DNA from: Roseburia_C sp900315735
GTDB lineage: Bacteria; Bacillota; Clostridia; Lachnospirales; Lachnospiraceae
Assembly: GCA_052118425.1 (NCBI GenBank)
Contig: JBQKHF010000014.1
Length of the DNA stretch: 64,000 nt
Strand: one strand, 5' to 3'
The notes beneath the pieces are model-generated. The model was not told the DNA's origin. It did no database searches and was given only the letters and a program-made list of their open reading frames with translations. The position numbers and the translations under genes are program-made. Positions 1-7,027 of the stretch are shown here, one piece after another (position 1 is the first letter of the stretch; every line of letters starts with the position of its first letter).

Positions 1-147
1 TATAGTCGCACGCTTTGGATATGTGAACTTCTTTTCCGGATCATAAATCCGGTCATATTCATACTTAACATAGGTCGTATCACCATGTTTTTCATAGGCA
101 AGTTTTCCTGGAGCATCTGGCAACGGTACCTCAAAATCGTAATACAT
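1..147 (-). CDS. Transposase N-terminus (partial, IS1634-like)
   Basis: The first 49 codons of a protein that runs off the left edge. It begins MYYDFEVPLPDAPG and continues with TYVKYEYDR and YDPEKKFTYPKR. This pattern (a short 'vP.p.GK' opening, then TYV.YEY.R.Y.P.KKYT.PKR) is what I recall from the N-terminus of IS1634-type DDE transposases common in Lachnospiraceae. The ATG is preceded by a GGAGGA Shine-Dalgarno sequence (151-156). The catalytic domain is outside the window, so the family call rests on the N-terminus alone and it is unknown whether the gene is intact. A mobile element therefore borders this otherwise chromosomal segment. Confidence 0.55.
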   Translation of the reverse strand, partial: MYYDFEVPLPDAPGKLAYEKHGDTTYVKYEYDRIYDPEKKFTYPKRATI

Positions 148-199
148 ATGTCCTCCTTAATTTAGAATTAATCAAACCTAAATAAAGTATAACACAAAA

Positions 200-235
200 C
201 CCATATTTCTGCAAGAAAAACAGCAGAAATACGGG
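200..235 (-). terminator. Hairpin terminator after the Spo0E-like gene
   Basis: Arms 200-212 and 223-235 pair over 13 positions with one G-U type wobble, around a 10-nt loop. Read on the minus strand the hairpin is followed by GTTTTGTGTT. It lies about 65 bp past the stop of the Spo0E-like gene and before the transposase, so it probably ends that transcript. Confidence 0.6.
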
Positions 236-298
236 CTATTTTAAGTTTTTTTCTATTCACACAAGTGGTTAGGTTTAAAAAGTTCTGGAAGTCCACAT

Positions 299-475
299 TT
301 ATCTTACCGGTACAAGTTCTTTTTGCTCACATAGCGATACATAGTTCTCGATCAGTCTGTCCACTTCCAGACTCAGGTCATAACATTCATCCATACTTTC
401 CGCACGTTCGAGAGCTTCATCCAATCGGATTCTTGCACGTTCAATCGCAATGCGAAGTGCTTCCCTATCATCCAT
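299..475 (-). CDS. Spo0E-like aspartyl-phosphate phosphatase
   Basis: A 58-residue helical protein of the Spo0E family. These small phosphatases remove phosphate from response regulators of the Spo0A phosphorelay and so hold back sporulation. The family signature SxxxD is present (S35 to D39 in LSLEVDRLIENY), followed by the usual LI..Y. The length fits the family. I chose the third ATG in the frame (475) because it lies 8 nt after AGGAG; the upstream ATG at 481 is only 2 nt from that SD. The gene stands alone, with a terminator downstream. Its presence implies a sporulation-type phosphorelay in the host. Its actual target cannot be read from the sequence. Confidence 0.8.
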   Translation of the reverse strand: MDDREALRIAIERARIRLDEALERAESMDECYDLSLEVDRLIENYVSLCEQKELVPVR

Positions 476-578
476 AAGCATTTCTCCTATGCTGTGTCCC
501 ATCTCTCCCCGATCATCTGTATTTACATTTTACTCTGCCCATTACCAAAAATCAAACAAAATGTAACATCTTTTTTCG

Positions 579-1178
579 TCAAATTTCGACAAGAAGCGAC
601 AACCGTTCCTTCTGTCGTGCCTTCTGGAATAAATCTGCCACTCCTTCCACCAGCATCCGGTTCGTTGCGATAATATTGTGAATATCTACATCAATATTAA
701 TTTTCCTGCCAAGATACTGTTTATGCTGTTCTAAAATATATTCATACAGGGCTTCTGCATCCCGGAAATCAGCCTGTATCTTTTCTTTTGCCTCCATGTT
801 GCGGTTCATAATATATGCCTTTAAGCTTCGTTTCAGCTGCTCTTCATAGGAACAGTGATCCTTTAAAGTTCCCGGATATATTTTATTATGCGGGTAAGTA
901 AAATAATCGGCAATATAATGCGTCACCTGACCAAGATTCATATAATACCGGCGTTTGCGAACCATTTTCCCATTTGGTCTGCCGAAAATCAATTGTTCCA
1001 TCATCTTCTTTACATCCGGAAATGTTCCATTGATTTCATGCTTCTTATATACAAAAGACGGTTTGCAATCCGGCAGAATACTGCCAATATAAAAAGACAA
1101 TCTATGTTTCTTAAGTTCTGCATCCTCTGTATTCTTTGCAATATAACGTGCCAGTAAAATATGTGACTTTTTCCGCAT
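579..1178 (-). CDS. Zinc-dependent phospholipase C-like protein
   Basis: A 199-residue protein resembling the zinc-dependent phospholipase C / S1-P1-type metal hydrolases (PF00882) found widely in Clostridia. Likely metal ligands are in SHILLARYI near the N-terminus, in GSILPDCKPSF (about residue 33-43), and in GQVTHYIADYFTYPHN (about 84-98), where the HxxxD pattern is clear. No signal peptide or membrane segment is visible, so it is probably cytoplasmic. The ATG follows AGGAGG by 7 nt. It is monocistronic by spacing. Substrate unknown: many relatives are annotated only as zinc-dependent phospholipase C family protein. Confidence 0.75.
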   Translation of the reverse strand: MRKKSHILLARYIAKNTEDAELKKHRLSFYIGSILPDCKPSFVYKKHEINGTFPDVKKMMEQLIFGRPNGKMVRKRRYYMNLGQVTHYIADYFTYPHNKIYPGTLKDHCSYEEQLKRSLKAYIMNRNMEAKEKIQADFRDAEALYEYILEQHKQYLGRKINIDVDIHNIIATNRMLVEGVADLFQKARQKERLSLLVEI

Positions 1179-1301
1179 TTACTTCCTCCTGTGTGTCTTT
1201 TTGCACCTTTACACATTACTTCCTGCTTCATTTTATGTTTCAATCACATTATACTTTCTTTTATCCCTTTTACAATAGTGTTTTTCTTAAGATTCTTCTA
1301 A

Positions 1302-1339
1302 ATTTCTGTGTCTAATCTGTTAAGAGTAGACACAGAAAT
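1302..1339. terminator. Perfect 13-bp inverted repeat, possible terminator
   Basis: Arms ATTTCTGTGTCTA (1302-1314) and their exact complement (1327-1339) enclose a 12-nt loop. On the plus strand ATTTTT follows, a fair T-tract, but no plus-strand gene is present upstream. On the minus strand the tract is poor. It sits between the DUF1540 gene and the PLC-like gene and most simply insulates the latter from read-through. Confidence 0.45.
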
Positions 1340-1423
1340 ATTTTTCAAAAAACTATAAATTTATTTTATTCCACCGCTCTTCATTTCGGCATTGTGCCAC
1401 CTAGCCGGTACTACGGCCTCTTT

Positions 1424-1456
1424 AGGCATTGCGCATCTTAGGCATTGTGCATCTTA
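1424..1456. repeat. Short tandem duplication AGGCATTGYGCATCTTA
   Basis: Two near-identical 16-17-nt units lie head to tail (1424-1440 and 1441-1456). The second includes the stop codon of the DUF1540 gene. Probably a local slippage duplication. Confidence 0.6.
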
Positions 1457-1768
1457 AGCACAGCAGAAGCTTGCACACTCTGTTTCCATACAGGTGCAGG
1501 CGTTACTTCCGGCTACCTGGATGTCTTTTGCATGACATTTTCTTCCTTCATTGAATTTACAGTTTACTGCTTCACAGGTAACATCACTCATCTTAGGCGG
1601 TTCGCCGGTTGAATTGGCACATCCGCAGGTTTTCTTTTCTTCAAAGCTTCCGCAGCTTGTCTCACTGTTGCGGTTTGCATGTGCACCTTCTACTGTAATA
1701 TTTCCACGACAGCAGCAATCATCCTTCTGGAAACTGCAGCTTCTTACAGAACATTTTAATTCTGTCAT
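1454..1768 (-). CDS. DUF1540 tandem cysteine-rich protein
   Basis: A 104-residue protein made of two copies of the DUF1540 module, each with a CxVxxCxFxxxxxCxxxxIxV pattern and a closing C..T.C.SF. Copy 1 covers about residues 4-43 and copy 2 about 61-101. Roughly one residue in six is cysteine, which suggests metal binding or disulphides. DUF1540 proteins are frequent in spore-forming Clostridia and no molecular role is established for them that I know of. The ATG lies 11 nt after an AGGAG-like stretch. The gene is alone, downstream of the thrS terminator. The two copies differ enough to be an old duplication. Confidence 0.85.
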   Translation of the reverse strand: MTELKCSVRSCSFQKDDCCCRGNITVEGAHANRNSETSCGSFEEKKTCGCANSTGEPPKMSDVTCEAVNCKFNEGRKCHAKDIQVAGSNACTCMETECASFCCA

Positions 1769-1871
1769 AAAATCATCTCCTTTCTTTCGTTACACGTTTA
1801 GTATCTCCGAAGGAAATCTTTTTATGTTACCAACTACTAGAAATACATTTTGCAAGTTTTTTGCCGACTGC

Positions 1872-1912
1872 AAAAAAGACTGTTGACCGGCACAATGCCA
1901 GCAACAGTCTTT
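1872..1912 (-). terminator. Terminator of thrS
   Basis: Arms AAAGACTGTTG (1875-1885) and complement (1902-1912) flank a 16-nt loop. On the minus strand the stem is followed by TTTTTT. It lies about 50 bp beyond the thrS stop codon. Confidence 0.8.
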
Positions 1913-1962
1913 CTGAATCCATACAAATTATAAAATTAAAAATTTGAAATTTTATTGCATCT

Positions 1963-3924
1963 TTATTTTTCTTCTGCAACTTCTTCCTTTCGGATTTCCT
2001 TGGTACGAATCTCTTCGCAGATTGCATCAATGAATTCTCCTAAAGGTTTTACGCCTTCGTCTCCTGCAAAACGGCTTCTTACGGATACTGTTCCGTTCTC
2101 TGCTTCCTGCTGACCAACTACCAGCATGTACGGCAGCTTATCCAGTCTTGCTTCACGAATCTTGAATCCGATTTTCTCAGAACGGTTATCAACCGTTACA
2201 TCTACATCATGAGCTGCTAATTCTTTTCTTACCTGCTCTGCGTAATCTGCATATTTCTCAGAAATCGGTAATACTCTTACCTGTTCCGGACAAAGCCAGG
2301 TTGGGAATTTTCCTGCATAATGCTCAATCAGCCATGCAAGGGTACGTTCATAACATCCCATGGATGTACGATGGATAATCCAAGGAAGTACTTTCTCACC
2401 CTTCTCATCAATATAATACATACCAAACTTCTCTGCACTTGCACAGTCAAGCTGGATGGTAACCATGGTATCTTCTTTTCCGTATACATTCTTTGCCTGA
2501 ATATCAATCTTTGGTCCGTAGAATGCGGCTTCTCCATCAGCCTCAGTATACTTGATACCATTCTTATCCATAACATCACGCAGATACTGCTGTGTGCTGT
2601 TCCAGTATTCTTCGTCACCAAGATATTTTGCTTTGTTGTTTGGATCCCATTTGGACAGACGGTAAGTAACATCTCCGTCAATACCAAGTGTAGTCATTAC
2701 ATAGTGGCAAAGCTCCGTACATCTGGTAAGCTCTTCTTCTGCCTGTTCCGGACAAAGAATAATATGTGCCTCTGTAATAGTGAACTGTCTGACACGGGTA
2801 AGTCCGTGCATTTCTCCGGAGTCCTCATTACGGAACAGTGTGGAAGTCTCTGACATACGATATGGCAGATCTCTGTAAGAATGCTGCTCATTCATGTATA
2901 CATAATACTGGAATGGACAGGTCATCGGACGCAGTGCCATTGTTTCTTTGTCATCGCTGTCTTTATTTAAGATGAACATTCCATCCATATAATGATCCCA
3001 GTGTCCGGAAATCTTATAGAGGTCGCTCTTTGCCATCAACGGAGTTCTGGTACGGACATAGCCCCACTCTTTATCCTCCAAGTCTTCCATCCAACGCTGC
3101 AGTTTCATAATCATCTTGGTTCCCTTTGGTGTAAATAAAGGAAGTCCCTGTCCGATAACATCAACAGTGGTAAATAATCCCATCTCACGGCCAAGTTTGT
3201 TATGGTCACGGCGTTTGGCATCTTCTAATTTCTCTAAGTACTCTTTTAACTCTTCTTTCTTATTAAATGCAGTACCGTAAATTCTCTGTAATCTTGCTTT
3301 GTCAGAATCACCTCTCCAGTATGCCATGGAAGATGAGGTCAGTTTAAATGCCTTTACACCCTTGGTTGTCATCAGATGAGGTCCTGCACATAAATCTACG
3401 AAGCCACCCTGGTCATAGAAAGAAATTTCTTCTCCCTCCGGTAATTCTTCAATCAGTTCTACTTTATATGGCTCATTGCGTTCCTGCATGAATTTGATTG
3501 CTTCTTCTCTTGGAAGTGTGAAACGTTTTAACTCATGACCTTCCTTAATAATCTTCTTCATCTCAGCTTCTAAGTTATCAAGGTCTTCTCTTGAAAATGG
3601 TGCATGGTCAAAGTCATAATAGAAACCGTCTTCAATCGCCGGTCCAATGGTAATCTTGGCATCCGGGAATAATTTCTTTACTGCCTGAGCCAGTACATGG
3701 GATGCTGTATGACGGATTACCTTTAATCCTTCTTCATCACTTGCTGTTATAATATTTAAATTGCAGTCTTTGTCAAGAACGGTTCGTAAATCCACCACTT
3801 CTCCGTCTACTTCACCGGCGCATGCAACTCTTGCAAGGCCTTCGCTGATATCTGCTGCAATATCATAGACTGATTTTGCTTCACTGTACTCTTTTACTGT
3901 GCCATCTTTTAATGTGATTTTCAT
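1963..3924 (-). CDS. thrS: Threonyl-tRNA synthetase
   Basis: A 653-residue class II synthetase that charges tRNA-Thr with threonine. An N-terminal TGS domain (about 1-62) precedes the editing domain with HxxxH (H72, H76) and GPAIEDGFYYDFD. The catalytic core carries motif 2 (FRNEDSGEMHGLTRVRQF) and RPMTCPFQYYVY. The anticodon-binding domain closes the protein. Length is normal. I start it at the ATG at 3924, 8 nt after AAAGGAGA. The frame remains open upstream into the leader, but the T-box terminator lies there, so the longer reading is not real. The C-terminus is rich in K, R and E. It is expressed alone under T-box control. Confidence 0.98.
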   Translation of the reverse strand: MKITLKDGTVKEYSEAKSVYDIAADISEGLARVACAGEVDGEVVDLRTVLDKDCNLNIITASDEEGLKVIRHTASHVLAQAVKKLFPDAKITIGPAIEDGFYYDFDHAPFSREDLDNLEAEMKKIIKEGHELKRFTLPREEAIKFMQERNEPYKVELIEELPEGEEISFYDQGGFVDLCAGPHLMTTKGVKAFKLTSSSMAYWRGDSDKARLQRIYGTAFNKKEELKEYLEKLEDAKRRDHNKLGREMGLFTTVDVIGQGLPLFTPKGTKMIMKLQRWMEDLEDKEWGYVRTRTPLMAKSDLYKISGHWDHYMDGMFILNKDSDDKETMALRPMTCPFQYYVYMNEQHSYRDLPYRMSETSTLFRNEDSGEMHGLTRVRQFTITEAHIILCPEQAEEELTRCTELCHYVMTTLGIDGDVTYRLSKWDPNNKAKYLGDEEYWNSTQQYLRDVMDKNGIKYTEADGEAAFYGPKIDIQAKNVYGKEDTMVTIQLDCASAEKFGMYYIDEKGEKVLPWIIHRTSMGCYERTLAWLIEHYAGKFPTWLCPEQVRVLPISEKYADYAEQVRKELAAHDVDVTVDNRSEKIGFKIREARLDKLPYMLVVGQQEAENGTVSVRSRFAGDEGVKPLGEFIDAICEEIRTKEIRKEEVAEEK

Positions 3925-3960
3925 GTTCAAGTCTCCTTTTCTTATTATATTGGTATTAAT

Positions 3961-3991
3961 AACTCGAGAAACACACTTTGTGAGTTTCTCC
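3961..3991. repeat. Dispersed repeat, CGAGAAACACGCTTTG family (copy 1)
   Basis: An imperfect inverted repeat, CTCGAGAAACACACTTTG then TGAGTTTCTC, lying between the T-box terminator and the thrS SD. The same sequence recurs near 32671-32693 and 54759-54790. It would fold into a short hairpin just upstream of the thrS ribosome site. Confidence 0.6.
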
Positions 3992-3994
3992 ATA

Positions 3995-4234
3995 AAAAAT
4001 CCCTGATGCATAAATCTTATGCATCAGGGACGATACTCTATCGTGGTTCCACCCTGCTTGCTGTACTTATCGTACAACCGCTCATTCTGATGATAACGGA
4101 ATCACCGGACCGGATTGGGGTCACTCAGAGCTGGTCTTCACATCACATTCCACCAGAACACTTTCACCAAATGTATTCCTCTCTTTGACTTCCTGTCATG
4201 CTACTCTTCTCTTCTTCGTTTTGTCTTTTTGACA
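3995..4234 (-). promoter_or_regulatory. T-box leader (threonine) with terminator
   Basis: A T-box riboswitch senses uncharged tRNA and lets transcription pass the leader terminator. The T-box sequence GGGTGGAACCACG is on the minus strand (complement at 4042-4053). The terminator hairpin CCCTGATGCATAAG with its complement (4001-4030) ends in TTTTTT (3995-4000). In stem I the string GAAG-ACC-AGCTCTGAGT matches the usual GAAN-specifier-NNNTNTGAGT layout, which gives ACC, a threonine codon, as specifier (4133-4135). That agrees with the downstream gene. The start at about 4234 is inferred from the promoter. Confidence 0.93.
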
Positions 4235-4240
4235 AAAGCT

Positions 4241-4269
4241 ATTGTATACTCTTTTTTCTGCTATGTAAA
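4241..4269 (-). promoter_or_regulatory. Promoter of the thrS T-box transcript
   Basis: On the minus strand TTTACA (complement at 4264-4269) and TACAAT (4241-4246) are separated by 17 nt, a good sigma-A type promoter just upstream of the T-box leader. Confidence 0.7.
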
Positions 4270-4305
4270 GAGCTTTTCGGATTATTTTGTCCAAATATTT
4301 TCTTC

Positions 4306-4806
4306 TTATCTTCCGCAGCAGAATTTATATTTCTTTCCACTTCCGCAAGGACATGGATCGTTTCTTCCAACTTTCTTTCCAACTACAACAGTGCCGGATT
4401 TCTTCTGCTCCAAGTAAAGCTTTCTCTTAGTATCTACATCGAAGATTTCATCCCACTGTGGCAATTCATACAGCCAGTCAGCTTTGGCATCTACCATGTT
4501 CTTGTATAATTTCTCTTTGTCAAATACAAGGCTTACCTTGGTATCCTCTTCCATGGTATCAATCGGGTTTGGTGTTACCAGACTGTCATTGATTCCATCT
4601 AAGAATCCGGTCATATCCATAATGCTGAGTTCGTATTTCTCTGCCAGCTCTTTTACAGTTCCTTCGACTTTCTCATCCGGGTTGGTTAAAAGCTTCTCAT
4701 ATACGCCCTTCTCCAACATAAAATATCTCTGCCAGAACTTCTGTAATTTTCCTCTATCTGCCTGCTGGTCATAAGCAATCTTCTGCCATTCTTCTAATAA
4801 TGCCAT
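4306..4806 (-). CDS. SEC-C zinc-binding domain protein
   Basis: A 166-residue cytoplasmic protein. It ends in a SEC-C motif, GRNDPCPCGSGKKYKFCCG (about 147-165), the C-x-C-x8-C-C zinc knuckle also found at the tail of SecA. The N-terminal 140 residues are mostly helical and acidic and I do not recognise a catalytic domain. Similar stand-alone SEC-C proteins are common in Lachnospiraceae, where they are annotated only by the motif. The ATG is preceded by AAAGGATGG at a longer than usual distance. It lies directly upstream of the thrS promoter, which starts inside the gap that follows. Confidence 0.85.
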   Translation of the reverse strand: MALLEEWQKIAYDQQADRGKLQKFWQRYFMLEKGVYEKLLTNPDEKVEGTVKELAEKYELSIMDMTGFLDGINDSLVTPNPIDTMEEDTKVSLVFDKEKLYKNMVDAKADWLYELPQWDEIFDVDTKRKLYLEQKKSGTVVVGKKVGRNDPCPCGSGKKYKFCCGR

Positions 4807-4996
4807 AGTTCATATCCATCCTTTAATCCATATTTAGTCGTATAACGCTTGTTTCAGTATAGCATATTTTGTGCTTTTTTCAAGTATTTATCCACTGTAA
4901 CTTCACATTTCCCGATTGACTATCCGCTGTCAAATGTTAAAATAAGGTATATTGCTTTTTCTAAAAGCAGTCTATTGAAGAAAGTTGAGGTCATTT

Positions 4997-5299
4997 ATGA
5001 AAAAGACAAAACAGATTCTTGCAATTATCGGCGTTATCCTCTTAGTTGCCCTGTATGTTTCCACTCTTGTTTTCGCACTGATTGGAAGCGATTTTGCCAC
5101 CAGCTGCCTTAAGGCTTCCATTTATGCCACCGTAGTTGTTCCGGTACTTATCTGGGCATATACCATGGTATACCACCTGCTTAAGAATCATTACTCTTTA
5201 CGAGAGGATTTAGATTCTGTCAAAAAAGAAGCTTCCGGGCAGGATACTTCCGAAAAAAGTTCAAACGAATCAAACGTAAAAAAAGAGGATTGTGAATAA
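4997..5299 (+). CDS. Small membrane protein with two helices
   Basis: A 100-residue protein with two hydrophobic segments (about 7-28 and 39-61), then a charged, Ser/Asn/Lys-rich cytoplasmic-looking tail. I chose ATG 4997, 7 nt after TTGAGG; a TTG four codons upstream is also possible but lacks an SD. It is one of the few plus-strand genes here and converges on rplT, with which it shares a bidirectional terminator that overlaps its stop codon. No family recognised. The many lysines and absence of a cleavable signal argue for an inner-membrane protein of unknown role. Confidence 0.65.
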   Translation: MKKTKQILAIIGVILLVALYVSTLVFALIGSDFATSCLKASIYATVVVPVLIWAYTMVYHLLKNHYSLREDLDSVKKEASGQDTSEKSSNESNVKKEDCE

Positions 5300-5316
5300 T
5301 CACAATCCTCTTTTAT
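5279..5316. terminator. Bidirectional terminator between membrane gene and rplT
   Basis: AAAAGAGGATTGTG (5281-5294) and its exact complement (5301-5314) form a 14-bp stem with a 6-nt loop. A-rich and T-rich flanks make it work in both directions. The left arm overlaps the last codons of the plus-strand gene. Confidence 0.85.
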
Positions 5317-5337
5317 AACTTGTCCGCTTCTTAAAAA

Positions 5338-5694
5338 TTAAGCAAGTTTTGTTTTTGCAAGCTCTGCTAATGTTGCAAATCCTTCTGCATCATTTACAGC
5401 CATCTCAGCTAACATTTTACGGTTCATATCAACACCAGCTAATTTTAAACCATACATAAATTTGCTGTAAGATAATCCGTTCATTCTTGCTGCTGCGTTA
5501 ATACGAGCAATCCATAACTGTCTGAACTGTCTCTTTCTCTGTTTTCTTCCTGCATAAGAACTTGTTAAGGCTCTCATGACAGACTGTTTTGCTACTCTAT
5601 ACTGTTTGGAGCGTGCTCCTCTGTAACCTTTAGCTAATTTTAATGTTCTATTATGTTTCTTTTTAGCGTTTAAGCCGCCTTTAATTCTTGCCAT
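5338..5694 (-). CDS. rplT: 50S ribosomal protein L20
   Basis: A 118-residue ribosomal protein that binds 23S rRNA early in large-subunit assembly. It opens with MARIKGGLNAKKKHN and has the typical GYRGARSKQYR and RQLWIARINAAARMNGLSYS blocks. Length and basic composition are normal. The ATG follows AAGGAGG. It is last in the infC-rpmI-rplT operon, 24 bp behind rpmI. In Bacillus L20 represses this operon by binding the leader mRNA; the leader upstream of infC here has a fitting architecture. Confidence 0.98.
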   Translation of the reverse strand: MARIKGGLNAKKKHNRTLKLAKGYRGARSKQYRVAKQSVMRALTSSYAGRKQRKRQFRQLWIARINAAARMNGLSYSKFMYGLKLAGVDMNRKMLAEMAVNDAEGFATLAELAKTKLA

Positions 5695-5718
5695 GTTCTA
5701 TTCCTCCTTAACCAATTC

Positions 5719-5916
5719 TTATAAATATGGTAAAATCTTCTTCATATTCTTAACGTTTGTTGCATCTGTCATTGCAGGTTTTCTAAGATTTCTCTTAGTC
5801 TTAGTTGTTTTCTTTGTTAAGATATGTCTCTTATAAGCCTTGTTTCTCTTTAATTTTCCTGTTCCTGTTAATTTGAAACGTTTTGCTGCTGCTCTGCTTG
5901 TTTTCTGTTTTGGCAT
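5719..5916 (-). CDS. rpmI: 50S ribosomal protein L35
   Basis: A 65-residue basic protein of the large ribosomal subunit. MPKQKTSRAAAKRFK at the N-terminus, then GKLKRNKAYKRHILTKK, identify L35. The ATG follows AAGGAGGAATAAAT. It lies between infC and rplT with 22-24 bp gaps, the standard operon order in Firmicutes. Confidence 0.98.
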   Translation of the reverse strand: MPKQKTSRAAAKRFKLTGTGKLKRNKAYKRHILTKKTTKTKRNLRKPAMTDATNVKNMKKILPYL

Positions 5917-5938
5917 AATTTATTCCTCCTTAAAATCA

Positions 5939-6445
5939 TTATCTTTTCTCTGCCAGCACCATACCCATGCTTCTGCCTTCCAGTTTTGGTGCTTTCTCCA
6001 CTACTGCAATATCTGCAAGTGCTTCTGCAAAATCATCCAGAATATGTTTGCTTGCCTGTACATGTGCCATTTCTCTACCACGGAAACGAAGTGTAACTTT
6101 TACTTTATTTCCCTTGGAAATGAACTTTCTTGCGGCATTCATTTTGGTATTCAAATCATTGGTATCGATATTCGGAGAAAGACGAACTTCTTTTAATTCA
6201 ACAGTTTTCTGTTTCTTACGTGCTTCCTTCTCTTTTCTTGCAAGCTCATATCTGTATTTACCGTAATCGATAATCTTACATACAGGTGGCTTTGCTCCAG
6301 GAGCAATCTTTACTAAATCAAGTTCTGCTTCCTGTGCCAGCTTATATGCTTCTCTTGCTGACATGATACCTAACTGTTCACCATCCGCACCAATCAGGCG
6401 GACTTCCTTATCTCTGATTTGTTCATTGATCATTAACTCGCTAAT
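5939..6445 (-). CDS. infC: Translation initiation factor IF-3 (ATT start)
   Basis: IF-3 binds the 30S subunit and checks the start codon and initiator tRNA. The N-domain opens with INEQIRDKEVRLIG, a lysine/arginine-rich linker follows (about 77-95) and the C-domain includes KVTLRFRGREMAH. The first ATG (6433) is poorly placed. Twelve nt upstream, in frame, is ATT (6443-6445), 8 nt after a strong GGAGGT, giving an N-terminus (M)SELMINEQIRDKEV. An AUU start on infC is known from E. coli, where IF-3 represses its own translation by rejecting it. The same device is likely here. The product is then 168 residues. Confidence 0.95.
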   Translation of the reverse strand: MSELMINEQIRDKEVRLIGADGEQLGIMSAREAYKLAQEAELDLVKIAPGAKPPVCKIIDYGKYRYELARKEKEARKKQKTVELKEVRLSPNIDTNDLNTKMNAARKFISKGNKVKVTLRFRGREMAHVQASKHILDDFAEALADIAVVEKAPKLEGRSMGMVLAEKR

Positions 6446-6627
6446 GGTCGTACACCTCCAAAATTAAATTCACCACAGCTTTGCCAGACAACTTTCCGTT
6501 TATTTCCGCAAAAAAAGTGGATAGACAGACTATCCACTTCAAAATGATTCGCTCATTGCATGCTCATTATAAACGCTTAGTCACTTAACTGTGCTAAGGT
6601 GAGAGTGGATACTCTACTTTCTTCAAC
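6446..6627 (-). promoter_or_regulatory. infC leader with attenuator (L20-leader type)
   Basis: The 180-nt leader between promoter and infC holds a terminator hairpin GTGGATAG / CTATCCAC (6517-6538 region) ending in seven T on the minus strand (6510-6516). An upstream segment near 6600-6620, minus-strand GAGTATCCACTCTC, can pair with the left side of that stem and so form an antiterminator. This matches the layout of the Firmicute L20 leader, in which L20 binding favours termination. I infer the class from context and pairing, not from a model search. Confidence 0.75.
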
Positions 6628-6633
6628 TTGCTT

Positions 6634-6662
6634 ATAGTACCATATGTTACTTCGTTCGTCAA
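6634..6662 (-). promoter_or_regulatory. Promoter of the infC operon
   Basis: Minus-strand TTGACG (complement 6657-6662) and TACTAT (6634-6639) are spaced by 17 nt. Confidence 0.75.
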
Positions 6663-6684
6663 GTATTATTTTCTGTAGTTTTCC

Positions 6685-6937
6685 CTATTGTATTTCACTG
6701 TTTTCTATTTCCTGTTTCAGCCTGTCCGGATAATTGGTAATAATTCCAGACAAATCCGGATTCTCCCGTTGTCCGGGCTAACCGCTCATCATGCACGATT
6801 ACCGGAATCCCATCCTTAGACAACTGGACATCCAGTTCGATTCCATCGCAGCCTGCCTCTATGGCTTTTTCAAATGCCAGCATTGTATTTTCCGGATACT
6901 TTCCCGAGAAACCTCTATGTGCGATATTTTTTACCAT
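6685..6937 (-). pseudogene. Decayed glycerophosphodiester phosphodiesterase
   Basis: The first 60 codons (ATG 6937) read as the start of a GDPD family enzyme: NIAHRGFSGKYPENT, AFEKAIEAGCDGIELDVQLS, KDGIPVIVHDERLARTTG. These carry the catalytic HR, the ELDV metal ligands and HD. After GESG the frame gives unrelated sequence, but a +1/+2 shifted frame reads PDLSGIITNYPDRLKQEIE to a stop at 6685-6687, which is the usual GDPD C-terminus. About 150 or more middle residues are missing and the two ends are out of frame. An internal deletion therefore removed the barrel centre. The protein cannot be active. GAGG lies 8 nt before the ATG. Confidence 0.85.
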
Positions 6938-7027
6938 CTCTGCTACCTCATTCGTTTCCTTTAACCAACAGAGTAACAAATAACTGTAAAATGAAACCTC
7001 ACTTTTTCGTAAAGCAAATGTAAAGTT

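Noticed and set aside
2320..2853. Plus-strand frame of 177 codons inside thrS
   Set aside because: It is antisense to a certain gene, has no SD and gives no protein-like sequence. The same applies to the other long antisense frames in ppx, smc and polA.
3925..4011. 29-residue N-terminal extension of ThrS
   Set aside because: The frame is open but lies in the T-box terminator and the dispersed repeat, with the SD just before ATG 3924.
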